Positions 11,313 to 22,280 of a stretch of DNA of 64,000 nucleotides are shown in pieces. The DNA comes from Lophius americanus (lineage: Eukaryota > Chordata > Actinopteri > Lophiiformes > Lophiidae), in NCBI GenBank assembly GCA_037951165.1, contig JBBDHG010000098.1, forward strand, positions 124,001-188,000, in the 5' to 3' direction. Numbering within the stretch: position 1 is the stretch's first letter; every line of letters starts with the position of its first letter. The notes beneath the pieces were generated by a model. The model had not been told where the DNA came from. It worked only from the letters and a program-made list of their open reading frames with translations, and searched no databases. The translations under genes were made by a program, and so were the position numbers.

Positions 11313-12184
11313 TTCTAATCGAATAAATGCTGAGATTCAGCAATAAGTTGATGGAGATCAGTATTGTCAAATTATTTGCAGCTGACACCTTGAAGCTGCA
11401 CATGCACTCCAAATATGTCGACAGTCCAACTTGTTCTTTGATGTTGGTGCATAGAATTCTCAGGCAGGTGGTTGGCAGTTTGTTTTAGGCTCCTTCATGT
11501 GAAGCTCTACCTGCCTGCAGTTGAACAGAAGCTACATCAGAAACCATCTGAAACCGGCTTTCTCGGTCTCAGCTGTAACCAATCTCAATATAAGCCTGTC
11601 AAAAAAAAGAAATAGGGCTGATTCATCTTCCTAAGGCTTCTGCTTTGACTCATGTTTGTGTATTGTACATTGTATTTTGCCAGCTCAATATACCAACCGG
11701 TGAAGTGCAGAAACTTCTTAAACTGGCATCTGTGTAAAAGGAACTAAAATGTTTCATATTAAGGGAATCATTTGAAGGATATCCAGAGTAAACTTCCCTG
11801 GAAGACGTCCCGCTCTCACGCATACACATACCTGGTAACGAAAAGCTGCATCAAACCTATAAACACTCTTTCCCCCGTCTTATCTGCAAAGCTGTCTGTT
11901 GTTTATCTTTTCATCCTGCTTTAAATTCTGAGATTCTTTGATGAAAGCCGAGACTCAACTTTCCAGGGGCGCCGCCTTGCGTGATACTGTTTGAGCTGTG
12001 TCAGCGAGCGTCACCCAAACTAGGAACAAAGCAAGACTGTTGCAGAAGGTACACACTCTCCCTGGAAAAAAAAAATCCAGCTCAGAGATGGATCTACAAC
12101 AACAATTTTTTCTCTGTCCCTTAGTTCAGCATTGACATAAGCATCAGCGCTCATGTCGAGTAGTAGATTAAAAAACTGTCCTAA
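11313..12184. other. Unassigned sequence
   Basis: No supported feature. Confidence 0.5.
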
Positions 12185-12775
12185 ATGTCACGACTCATGT
12201 TAACACACTGTCATTTCTTGGTTTATTTTCGATTAGTTCTCTCATTTTATTTTGAAGGTTTATTTTCCTGTACCTGCAGCGTTTTTCCAGTTTTTCCTTG
12301 TAGTGTTATCCATCTTGTTTTGGTTAGCTTCACACTTGTTTTGTTTCTTTGTGATCCGTTCCCCCCTTTTTTCCCCTCGATCTATGTTTATTTTTGGTTT
12401 GTTTGTTTAGTTCTTATCTTTCTTGTGTAGTTTTGTGTTTATGTTTCACTCGTAGTCCTTGTCCCTCTCTGTATCTGTCTCCCCTGTGATTCTATTCTCG
12501 TCTCGGGTGATGGTTCAACATGTTCACCTGTGTTCCCCCTCCAGCTGTGTTTCATTGTCTGGTTAAGCCCAGAGCGTTTAAGTCTCCGTCTCTCCGTCAG
12601 TCGTCCCAGTTTATCATTGATGTCTCGTTCTCACAGATACCAGCCAGCTCCTAGTGTGTTTCTACTGTTTAGGTCCTTTAATGGATTATTTGGATTTTCT
12701 GGTGCCTTTGCCTATCTGGATTTGTATGGTTGGATTCCCTTTTTGGTATGACTCCTTTCTGCTTTAATAACATAG
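12185..12775 (+). repeat. T-rich teleost repeat-like block, class uncertain
   Basis: A long pyrimidine-biased stretch with GTCACGACTCATG near its start, TGTGTTTCATTGTCTGGTTAAG near 12544 and AGCGTTTAAGTCTCCGTC near 12572. The order and composition resemble a common fish repeat type that begins TGTCA and has an internal TTTAAGTCTC box. I cannot decide between a solo LTR and a non-autonomous DNA element, and no matching second terminus was located. Confidence 0.35.
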
Positions 12776-15062
12776 ATTTCTGGATTATAGATATCGGGTC
12801 TTTTTATCATTGAACTGAATCTGCTCACCCTCTCCATTTTGTGTCTGCACCTGGTTCCCAAACTCTGCGCTTGCTATGTTTCTAACACTAACACTAACTA
12901 TGAGCATTAAATGGATATGTTGATTTTGATTGAGACATTGACAATTAAACCTTTCAGAAGAAGCTAAATATTAGTTTGTGCAAATCAGACCTTACCCCAC
13001 AAATCTGATTCATTACATTGGCAGAAATGCTAATATACAAGGTTGATTAGAGAGACGACTGAGCCCTTTATTTATTCCATAAGAATACTGCACTACATTT
13101 CTCAGTTAATTACCATGGCTTATGTACAAAAAGGTTAAAAAAAAATAAAGTGACTTTTAAGTTGTATAGGAGACTCTTCATATTAGAGCACTAATACATG
13201 TTTTATAATAAACAGTACCATATATTCAACACACACACACAAACTCTGTACATTCCAAGAGACGAAGAGAAAGATGATTCTTCTCCCCATGTAATGCAGA
13301 TAAGAGAGGGAGTACCCTGGGAACGCCAAAATAATCACCAGAATGCTTTCCTTCATGTCTACATAATGATGCAGTATGAGTATCCTCTAAATGCACACAG
13401 TAGGGCATCTGATGTAATGTGGATAAAATGAGAGTTGTTACCTAAATCTGTCTTTTTGCCCTGTTTAGACTTGGTTTAGGGCAACTGGACCCAAACACAA
13501 GCGAGACACATCACCGTTCTCATCGTCCGTCATATGTCTCAATGTGTCCAGATGACCAATTGTGTTCAGAGTTTGTTGCTGCCTAGGTCACTTCTACTTC
13601 AATGGCAGAGGGCGTCATCAAGTTATCAGTTACGGCAGGGTTGCAGATTTGTTTAGCTTGCTAGCACGGGCTACCTAACAACCTAAAGAATTTTAAAAAG
13701 CTAATATACATGTACGGACTATTAGAACTGGTGAGACTGACAGGACTACGTCATTTGCGATTTGCTAAAGAGCACAGGACAAAGTGGAAATTCCTCTTTC
13801 AAGCACTGACGTATTTTCCTGTTACGGCCTTGTGGCATCAAGACATGTTAACGTTTACATTACGAAAGATATATAGTCGAATGCGTACCAGACCAACTCC
13901 ACCAGTGGTTTCAGTGATCCCATCACAGTGTGTCTGGGTGGTCGTTTACTTGTATTTAGCATGCGTCTTGCTGTCCACTTGTCATCCCATCGCCCAAACA
14001 GATTTTAGAAACAATTCTTAACAGGGTCTTTGTCTATGTGCCCTTTGTCAAAGTGAATATACCCAAAGAGAGTAGCATTAAGAAGTTATTCTATGATATA
14101 CTTGCAGCTCCATAGCTGACATTATGAGGGGGGGTTAGCTGTTTCAGGATGTGCTGGATTGCTGTGGGGACTGACAGTGAGAGGATGTTGGATTCCTTGT
14201 TTCACTAACCAAGGAATAATAGATAATCTAGACATTGTATTGGGTTGATCTTGTAGGCTGACTCGCTGAAGTTTGTCATTGAAAACCGCAGTTCTCTGAT
14301 TTGTTCACGCTGCTTCATGATGAGACTGAGCCCTCTGGCTAACATCAAACTAGTTGCTGAAAATGAAATCAATCAATCAACCAATATTGAAAATCAAATT
14401 TATTTTTGAGTTGCAGCCATTGCCTGCATTTATATCCTTTTATACCGCGAAGAGTGGAATTCAGCAGAGAAATTTGTGGTGCTTGAAATTAAGCCACTTT
14501 GGCGAAAAAGGTTTTTTCCTGCAGTGTTCATACATTAACATTGTGAAAACTACTCTTGTGCACAAATATCCAGCAAAACAACATAATATATGTGCCAAGT
14601 CAATTTTTTGGCAGGGTAACTTTTTAACATCAACTCCAAAGTATAAGTCTGCACAAATGATCTTCTACATGAAGATGCAGCAGCTCTACACGTTGCTGGA
14701 AGAGTGTTAATTAAGTCAGCGGCACAAACAAAAATTGATAGTCCTGTCTGGCTATTAGGTTAAAAACTTAATAGAGAGCAAACCTAAAATAAATCCAACG
14801 AATTGTTTTTAAGTTATAATCATTTCGAATAAGCGGCAATTAGGGTTGCGTTCATGGCAGACTTACATAGAAAAATATGATGTTATGTTGACTGCACCGA
14901 ATATGAATTTGTATGGGGTCAATTCTTTAATATGATACACAACTTTCAAAACTTTCCAGGCTCCCAGAAAGGTGTCGCGTAAGCAAAAAGCATCAAAATA
15001 TTACTGCTTTATTTAAAAACCATTGTAGTGTAAACGGCCCTTACACTGGAACCCTGAGGTTG
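12776..15062. other. Unassigned sequence
   Basis: No gene supported. Open frames of 103 codons at 13710-14021 and 118 codons at 14354-14710 carry no recognisable motif and sit in AT-rich DNA. AATTAGGGTTGC near 14840 recurs near 31981 with a similar GCAGACT follow-on, hinting at a weak shared repeat. Confidence 0.45.
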
Positions 15063-15310
15063 TATTTAATCCTTTAATGTCCTGCTCATGTGTTTGGTCG
15101 AGGACATTTTGAGTTGTTCTTTCTTGTTGAAAATGTGACGAACCGGTTTATAGTATGACTCAGTGATAGCATGTATGCTAAAGAGTATCGGGCCAAGGAT
15201 GGAGCCCTGGGGACACCTCAGGTCAAATAGGCCACGAAGGAAGAGACATTTGCCATGGCTATTGATAAATTTAGAGTGTTTAAGATATCCTTGGTTAGGA
15301 TATTAAAATG
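15063..15310 (-). mobile_element. LINE reverse-transcriptase fragment plus arm-like sequence
   Basis: On the minus strand 15245-15063 encodes CPQGSILGPILFSIHAITES, the RT block before YADD, followed only about 30 codons later by a GAGCAGGACATTAAAGG block that also ends the copy at 5455-5662. YADD is again missing. Just upstream in RT sense, 15257-15310 holds TAAATTTAGAGTGTTTAAGA and CTTGGTTAGGATATTAAA, matching arm A/B sequence. Two copies therefore share the same chimeric layout. Confidence 0.7.
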
Positions 15311-16094
15311 TCAACCAAAAGAAAACTCCTTTGTCAAGGAGTATTCAAGCCTAAAGGCTCACATGGGTCGACCAACAGCCTCTTCTGGGATATATCTGCA
15401 GCACCTGCTTGGTTTTCATTCATGCCATCCCTGCATACTCAGGCACAGGTTCATATAGTGAGAATTGACAGATGAATCTGCATGCCTGGGTGCCATAGGG
15501 GTTACATTATCTGAAAGAAGCTTGAGCAGGATATAGAGAGCCTATTCAAAACGATGGAGGGGAGGCATCGCAAATGAGTCAAGGTTGTGTTTTCAGGCCA
15601 TAATAAGTAAAATATTTCAGACACTATGTGTAAGGATTCATCAAAATGAAGTAAATGCTGTATGTTTCAAAGTAGCAGGATCTGCACCGAAAAAAATGGT
15701 TCTATTAAATTTTAGTGAGTCCTAATTTGTCCTCCAAGTTATTTGGATTTACCGAAGCTTCAGATAAATATATCAGTGTGAGCTATTGACTCATTAATGA
15801 CCTAGCGTTATCAAATAGTTTTCTCCTTTATACCGGGGTTCAGGGACAGCAAAAATGTTTTTGATGGTGAAACTCAGCTTGATCATTTCCTTATGAGGAA
15901 GTCTTTTAGATGCAACTAACCGGTCTTCAATACCTCAGCTCTAAATAGCTTGAAATAAGAGCTTATATATATGGTTTGGTGTCCCTGATGTGGTGATGTG
16001 TGATGTACAATCATCAGCTCTTTTCATTTTATTGACAGAATTCAGGAGTTTTCACTTTGGTTAGAAGTTCCACTGAAAGAGAATGAATGAGTAG
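15311..16094. other. Unassigned sequence
   Basis: No supported feature. Confidence 0.5.
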
Positions 16095-16380
16095 ACCTAC
16101 ATCCATCGATCCAATTTCAGTAACAGTCCATCCAGGCTGATACTTTGCGAGGGCCGGAGTACACCCCAGACATGTTGGCAGTTCATTTAAGACCTGATAA
16201 CCAAGACAGAGAGACAAGAATCCAGTTTAACTGTATTGTGGAAGTTCGTGGAAGTTGGAGAACCCAGAGGAAGCCCATGCAGATAAGGCAAAAAAACATC
16301 TCCACATTGAAAGGCCCCATGTTTAGTTTTGAACATAGATCCTTCGTTCTCTGAGTTGGTAGTGTTAACTCTGTCATCCC
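16095..16380 (-). mobile_element. tRNA-promoter SINE (family 1), diverged
   Basis: Reverse complement of the SINE seen at 28929-29262. The CATCCATCGATCCAATTT start is the tail side, CGGAGTACACCCCAGACATG near 16155 is the GGTGTACCCC block, and CCCAGAGGAAGCCCATGCAG near 16263 is the GGGTTTCCTC block. The tRNA-like head end is near 16340-16375 and has decayed. Confidence 0.75.
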
Positions 16381-16604
16381 TGCATGAATAGCATTTCATA
16401 AAACTTGGAATTTTTATCAGTTTAGACCCTTCTGTGTTTCCAGCGCACATTTCAAGATTGTTTGCTGGTTGGTGTTTTGTTTCCCCTTCACCTTCCCTTT
16501 TCCTAGGGTCCTTTTCACTGCTGTTAGCTGGACGTGGTACCTAGCGCTCATTCAAGTCACATAGGTGGTCCAACTCCAGACAGGTTCTCCACTGGTGACC
16601 CGTT
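16381..16604. other. Unassigned sequence
   Basis: Lies upstream of the Tc1 fragment and may be its decayed 5' part, but no motif supports this. Confidence 0.4.
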
Positions 16605-16763
16605 CTCTTCATAGATGAATGCAGGTCCACACTGAGCTCATGTGACAGACGTGAAGGAGTCTGGAGATACCGTGGTGAACATAGCGCCACCTGCAGCATC
16701 ATCCTGCATGACTGGTGGTGGGTCAGAAATGGTCAGGTGAGGTATTATTGGAGGGTCACACAG
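16605..16763 (+). mobile_element. Tc1/mariner transposase fragment (second Tc1 family)
   Basis: Encodes DRREGVWRYRGEHSATCSI followed by ILHDW, corresponding to the transposase segment whose usual form reads VWRRRGERY...HDRFGGGSVMVWGG. The glycine-rich motif is damaged by a frameshift, and translation stops just after the GGGTCACACAG stretch. The catalytic Asp and Glu regions further downstream are absent because an RTE LINE fragment begins at the break. Confidence 0.7.
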
Positions 16764-16915
16764 GTATAAAGACAAAGAGAAACACAATGAAGGTATGGGG
16801 AAAAGAAGTGGAAGCTAGGTTAAGAAAAGGGGTGTTGATTTTTGGGCAGCAGTTCGACATACGACAGATTGTTGAGCGGAGGGATTGTTGTATTGCATGA
16901 AAGTCTGGAGAAGGA
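16757..16915 (+). mobile_element. RTE-clade LINE reverse-transcriptase fragment
   Basis: Encodes GIKTKRNTMKVWGKEVEARLR followed by FGQQFDI, matching the RTE RT segment of the type RGIKLMSHTMKIWERVVEARLR...SEQQYGF. After this the usual 45-residue stretch is missing, and a frame-shifted CMKVW-like remnant of the LWYCMRKSG block follows near 16893. It is a short dead fragment joined to the Tc1 fragment. Confidence 0.75.
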
Positions 16916-17264
16916 AAAGAGATTCAATCCCATCGAGTCCAGCACCGCCTCTAAAATTTAGATAGTTGATCGCTTTCAGAACTTCTGTATGAGTATCAGA
17001 TACCAGAAGTTAACAACCTAATTACTTCACGACAGTAACTTAAAGCCTTTCAAGCAAGATATAACATAAAACAATCCTGGTTTTCCTGGTTCCTGAAACA
17101 TATAGACAATGAAGAAAATAATAACACTGACAGCCATGACAAACAAGGGACTCAAAATTATTATCCACGGCCTAAGTTTGTGCAAGAGGATGCAAAAGCC
17201 TGAGATAGGGCAGAGTCGAGGGATATGTTCCAAGTGAGCCAGGATCCTATTTTGGAGAGTTTAT
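16916..17264. other. Unassigned sequence, possible L1 3' continuation
   Basis: Downstream of the ORF1 remnant in minus-strand sense. No ORF2 motif could be recognised. Confidence 0.4.
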
Positions 17265-17832
17265 GGACGACACAAAGGCAGCTTCAGCAGCTTTTTCAGG
17301 TGAAGAGCTGCGGTTTACCACAATAACACTTAGTGTGCACGGATAGCGGAAAGAATACTTCAGGTTAAGCTCACGGAGTCTTCTTTTGACGCAAAAAAAT
17401 GGGGTTTCTTTCTAAGTACAGCAATGAAATCATGATATATGTAGAAACCATTACCTTTGATCAAAATCAGCATTTTCACCTCGACCTGGAAGTCGAGAGA
17501 TTTAATCAGGATTGACCTGGAGCCAGCGTTGTCCTTGTGAGAGAAAGTTGGAATGCAGTAATCCCTCTCAATGGTCGGAGGAGTGGAGATGTTCTCTTGC
17601 CCGAGGAGCTGTTGAATTAAACAAGACTTAAAGCCAACAATATCTCTACCCTCAGCCGATACAGGGATCTTCACGAAGTGAAGATTGGAGGCCCTGCATC
17701 TGTTCTTCAGACGCTGAAGCTTGTCCATCAGGTAGGCTTTATCTGTATCCAGTGCTGGTCCAAACCTGCAGGTCTGAAATTGTCCTTGTTTGCTCCAAAT
17801 AGGAGTTTGAATCGTGCGGTGTTGCACTAGAT
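17265..17832 (-). pseudogene. L1-like LINE ORF1 protein remnant
   Basis: ORF1p is the nucleic-acid-binding chaperone of L1-type retrotransposons. The minus strand carries LQRLKNRCRASNLHFVKIP followed by SAEGRDIVGF, the transition from coiled coil to RRM seen in L1 ORF1p (typically RRNNLRIVGIPE..EG). Next come TPPTIERDY, then NAGSRSILIKSL and GFYIYHDFIAVLRKK, matching the C-terminal domain. A stop near 17360 is followed in another frame by CGKPQLFT and AAEAAFVSSI pieces of the end of the domain. The N-terminal side is cut by the 50-bp insertion at 17833. No ORF2 is visible nearby. Confidence 0.75.
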
Positions 17833-17882
17833 CAGTGGTTCTCAACCTTTTTGAGTCGCGACCCCCAGGTTGAGAAAGCGTG
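17833..17882. mobile_element. 50-bp hAT-like palindromic mini-element with 8-bp target duplication
   Basis: Starts CAGTGGTTCTCAACC and its reverse complement starts CACGCTTTCTCAACC, so the ends form an imperfect inverted repeat covering nearly the whole element. CAGTGGTTCTCAACC is a well-known hAT terminus. Flanks CACTAGAT (17825-17832) and CTCTAGAT (17883-17890) match 7 of 8, as expected for hAT insertion. No room exists for a transposase, so it would be non-autonomous. Confidence 0.75.
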
Positions 17883-17890
17883 CTCTAGAT

Positions 17891-19884
17891 GGTAATCCAC
17901 CTCCACCGAACAAAATCTCTTTAAAGGCAACGGCTAGACTGATGTTTAGGATTGTTCGGCCTTGGTTGAGGTATCTGCTGTACTTTCTCCTTTCTCTTTA
18001 TGCAGTCTGTTTATTCAGATGACTGTATGAATATAAAACTTATATTTGATCCTGGCTAATAAAGTCTTAACAGTGATTCCTGTAGCGTTGCACTGCTCGC
18101 AAATTCCACCTCTATCTACTTTATCTTGATTTTAATTAGTTTTTAAAACAACGTAGGCTGATATGCAGGTGGTATACAAGTCGTTGATTGCTTTTAAAGT
18201 ATTTTAAACCTATGCTCAAGGCAGTACAATGAGATTAAGGGTTTTATTCATATCCAAACTCATATCTAATTCAAGAAAGAAATATGTAGCTTTGACCCGT
18301 TGGAATTATTTTAAAAATGTAATTCTTCCAGTTACTGCAGAAATCTGTAACATCGGCTGCAAAGGTAAATTGTATTTCAAACTTTTTGATGGCTTGTTTT
18401 AGTCTCAAGGGGAACAAAAGTTCCTATACCAGAAATTTTAATGGCCAAAGTTACTGATTGAAGAAAGTTTAGATTCAGGTTTTTGGCCAAACTGACAAGA
18501 TTAATAAGCTTCAGCAGGGACTGGACACTTTCTTCCTCCAAATACAAACAACTCCTCAATGCTTTCTACACTTAACTCATTAATTCATGCCCTGTAACAC
18601 TAGAAATGACCAGCGCCGCATGGCAGTGTTTAGAAGAATCCAATGTCAACGATTGGGAGATGAGCTTGCCCCCTGGGATCCATTAACAGTGACCGTAAGC
18701 TCACAAGGCTCCCATTTGGGCTGCAGAAAGAGGTTTATGTGAATTTATTTGTACCCAACAGAGCGTTATTGCAGAAAATGTAAATTCCTTGACAAGCTCG
18801 CCTTATTAGTACGTTGTACTGGAAGATAAGTCCTGGTTGCTGATATCTCCTCAGCCCCGAGGAAATTAATGAACGAATGAAGTCTAAGATCTGCCACATA
18901 AACACAGCAATGCTTGTTGTGACAGGTATTAACTTGAGTATGCTGAAAACAGTTATCTCTCTCTTTCTCAGTCTGAAGTTAATGAATGAGGTTTAGCTCA
19001 GAGAAAAAGAATCCAACTATATGACCATTCCAACAAACAGGATGACATGTACAAGGGAGCTAACACAATTCCGTTAGTTCCCTTTATGCTCCTCTAATTA
19101 ACATGTTATCAAGAGTTTGAGTAAGGGATGGGGTAGGTTAGCGGGGTTACGGTTAAGTTATGGGATGCTTCTCTGAGTCTTCAACTCAAATTGCCACAGT
19201 TGTGGGCCCATTGCCCTGGCATCAGTGACCTGGCCCAAGTCCTCATTCCCACACCCCCTGTTTTGGTTCTGGTGGACGTGGTTATGGTAAGTGTGTCACT
19301 GGTTCCGGTGTGACACCTGTTTGGCTGTTTTCACTTTTGTTAATAAGAATTTATGGATGAAAAACATGACAAGTCGATCCCGAGGGCTGAGGTGAACCTG
19401 CAGAGCCAGTCACCCTAAGAGCCAGGTAAGTGCTGCAGGTATGATACACTAAGACAGGGAATTGTTCTTATATACAGCTACTACCACTTTTAATTTGCGT
19501 AGTTGTTACACCTTCTTTTTGTTAACTTTAAACTGCACGGTGCGAGTAAACCTTACACTTAAAAAAAAACTCCCCTTTTTATAGTGAGGATTATCCAAAG
19601 GAATATTCTGACATCAACACACAACCACACCTTCTATTTGGAAAGGATGAATAAATGGGCACTCATCACTCGTCGACGGTAACTGTTCATGTACCCCTTG
19701 CTGTCTATGATAGGTTGAGTCCAAGGGTGACCTTAGTCTTCAGCAGGTTTATCCAGAGGCCCTCGTGTCTCCTGTGTTGACCCTCACTTCATCGCAAGAC
19801 TGGGTTTCAAATCCCAGTTAAAAGAGGGCGTGGCCGAAATCCAGTCTGGACGCTTAATCCATAGTGCTACCAGCCTACCCCACC
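17891..19884. other. Unassigned sequence
   Basis: No gene or clear element. About 18640-18960 is repeat-free and of mixed composition. A donor-like CCAG|GTAAGTG occurs at about 19421-19428 with no convincing exon. Confidence 0.45.
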
Positions 19885-20025
19885 AAATCTAGTGCCGGTC
19901 CCAAGCCCAGATGAATGGGAAGGTTGTTTCAGGAAGGGCTTCTGACATGATAACCTATGTCAAATCAAAATGCGGAGTGAGATGCTCCACTGTCGTAAAC
20001 CCTAAAAAGGGAAAGAGCCAAAAGA
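19885..20025 (+). mobile_element. RTE-derived mini-element (5' leader joined to 3' end)
   Basis: GTGCCGGTCCCAAGCCCAGA and AAATCAAAATGCGGA are the leader of the same RTE family found at 1742-2412. They run directly into GCTCCACTGTCGTAAACCC and AAAGAGCCAAAAGAG, the family's 3' terminus. The whole coding region is absent, leaving about 140 bp: a SINE-like deletion derivative. Confidence 0.75.
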
Positions 20026-21610
20026 GGCTGATATTAAGAGTTTGAGTCGGTTTGTGTTATTTGGTACGATAATAAAACGTCCTCAATGTGGCAACCTTTT
20101 TTCTTTCCCCTCAGAGTACCAAAACAGAAATTCTGGCCAAAGTCTTCAAGTGGAGTGTCAGAAGGGAATTAAATTAGTAATACAAGCAATGGAAAAAAGT
20201 CACATGTGTAATCATTTTCTTCAGAAGCAGGAGAGGCAGTTATTGTCTTTATTTCATTTCAGTTGAGCTGTCCTGCTCCTACTTTGTGTTGTAATAAGGT
20301 TGTGATTTCTCTTTTCAGTGCAAGAGACCAAGTCTTATTACTTCCTCTTTTATGTGGATTGTTGGCACAATTGTTTCAGCAAATAAAGAGGAGAAGCAGC
20401 TACTGACTTTATTAGAGTTGACATTTATGTCATGTGGTTACTGTTATATCTCTCCGTTGGGACACTCATAAAGCTCTGTCCTGGCAGCCAACTCGTATCC
20501 TCATGTCCACTAAATCAAGGTTTGTGGGATCATTTCCCAGATTTTGTATAAATAAGTTGTTGTTCTTCACCATGTGGTCCTTTTGATACAGAAAGATGTG
20601 ACTTGGCTACTTGGATGCCGCTAACTGAGGGTTGTTTTATGACAGCAGCGAGGGTTTGACAGATTAAAAATGGGGTTGGTTATAATCTTTGCAAAATTAA
20701 GAAGTGGAAATTAAATTAGATGAGAAGCAAATATTTTATTGCTTCTCATCTATATTGGATAGAGACCCTGTAAAAAATGTTTTATACTGATTCTGATTCT
20801 GAACATTTGCAGTGCATACATATGCTGGCTCGCTCAAGAACCAACGCTATGTGTCAGTTAAGTTAGCAAAGATTCCTGCTTTACACCATTGGCTAGCGGA
20901 GTAAGGTATTTTACAATTATGTTTAAATTATCAAACATTCTGTAAGACTTTTTTGTGATTTGATAAGATGAGTTTGTTTTGTGACATTTTTCTGTATAAA
21001 TTCTGTTTTTGTCTTGAGTTTATGCATATGTGTTTTGATTTTGGAACATTTCTTTGTCCTTACGTTATAGTTGTCACGGTAATTTGGTGAATTTATCCAT
21101 TGCTGCTTCCTTGAGACAGCTAATACAAAGTCGCACCCGTTGGCAGACTCTCTGCCATCATGTTTTGGTGCCATGGACGGCTACAAAACCCTCATGAGTC
21201 CACTCAATGTAAGTAATCTTAGATTTCCATTAAAGGTCATGAGTTTGATTGCTATATGATGTAGGGTAGCTGAACAAACCCAAAGCCGGATGTTACATTT
21301 TAGTATTGCAGTAATTGCATTGAACTTGCATCTGTTTATCAGTGCTTCTTACTTCCTCTCTCCTCTCATGCACACACTCACAAAAACAAACACAAACACA
21401 AACACACACACACTGTGGTGGAGACATCATTCATCATCGCACGCTGACCCGCTGAACTCAATTTGTCACTTCAGAGGAGAAAATCAGCAGTCTTCAAGTC
21501 GGCAGATAAAGTTTCTGCATTAAAAGTCAGAGGGAAGATTTGGGGACAGCGAGTGGATTTTGGGAGAGACTGACACTGGGTTGATCTTATCTTGACTTTG
21601 TATTCAACAG
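20026..21610. other. Unassigned sequence
   Basis: GATTCTGATTCTGAA near 20789 resembles a LINE tail. No gene is supported. AAT|GTAAGT near 21210 is donor-like but its frame does not join the candidate exon at 21611. Confidence 0.45.
20717..20752. repeat. Perfect 14-bp stem hairpin
   Basis: TAGATGAGAAGCAA and TTGCTTCTCATCTA flank an 8-base AT-rich loop with no mismatch. Confidence 0.9.
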
Positions 21611-21732
21611 AATTTGAGCACTACATCCTGACTGCAGATGACCCAAGAAGTGTAAAGGAGTTCATCCATAACCAGCTTTTGAGTATCAACAGAAACGATG
21701 ATCTGTTGATGAGCGATGGTCAACTCATATAA
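21611..21732 (+). other. Candidate terminal exon
   Basis: Follows an acceptor-like GACTTTGTATTCAACAG. One frame stays open for 39 codons from 21613 to a TAA at 21730-21732: FEHYILTADDPRSVKEF, then a second half ending MSDGQLI. The composition is protein-like and the block is free of recognised repeats. No family is recognised and no upstream exon joins in frame, so it may be chance. Confidence 0.2.
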
Positions 21733-21904
21733 TGTGACTTGATTCTCCAACACAATTCATCCAGTTTTAGATGATTGACGATAACAAAGTCACAGAACGG
21801 ACTGAACACAAAACACTCACCGGACCATCTTATTGCAGGGAAATCCAATGACTTTGAGTTACAATGATTTCATGTCACGCAAGGAAACTTTGCGTAAACT
21901 GTGC

Positions 21905-22280
21905 GCGTGTACATCTTCAACAACATAATAACCTCTGTGTCAGTCAGAATAACATAGACTGTCTCATTATGGCACCTTTCAGGGGGCGGGACATATGAGG
22001 CATTAAGTGAACATTTTGTCCTGAAGTTGATGTGTTGGTTACCAGAAAAATGTTCAAGCGTAAGAATCTGAGCGACTTTTACAAGGATATCAAACTGTGA
22101 CGTTGCGATGAACTGCTCGGAGTCCAATCCAACGGACGAACTATCAGAACGGGTGTTCTGATAGAAATGTATTACAGCGCAGCCATAAGGGGACCTACAT
22201 TATAAATTAAATGTATTATTATTATTATTACATAATAATGATAATAGACAGGTGGTTGTAATGTTATGGCTGATATAGTG
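21905..22280 (+). mobile_element. Tc1/mariner transposon with both ends, internally deleted
   Basis: The left side shows TTATGGCACCTTTCAGGGGG near 21967, AGTTGATGTGTTGG and AAGCGTAAGAATCTGAGCG near 22058 (KRKNLSDF, the start of the DNA-binding domain). The right side shows AAGGGGACCTACATTATAA near 22186 and the terminal repeat GGTTGTAATGTTATGGCTGA near 22254-22273. A diverged left terminus begins near 21905. About 376 bp remain of an element normally near 1.2-1.6 kb, so the catalytic core is deleted. An ATT-rich microsatellite at 22211-22230 interrupts the right end. Confidence 0.8.

Noticed and set aside
13710..14021. 103-codon open frame as a gene
   Set aside because: No motif, no splice context and AT-rich composition; length is compatible with chance in 64 kb.
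19795..19835. GGTTTCAAATCCCAG as a tRNA B box
   Set aside because: No A box at tRNA spacing and no cloverleaf could be drawn.
21170..21220. First exon MDGYKTLMSPLN followed by GTAAGT
   Set aside because: Joining it to the candidate exon at 21611 gives a stop after seven codons, and the upstream sequence shows no promoter evidence.
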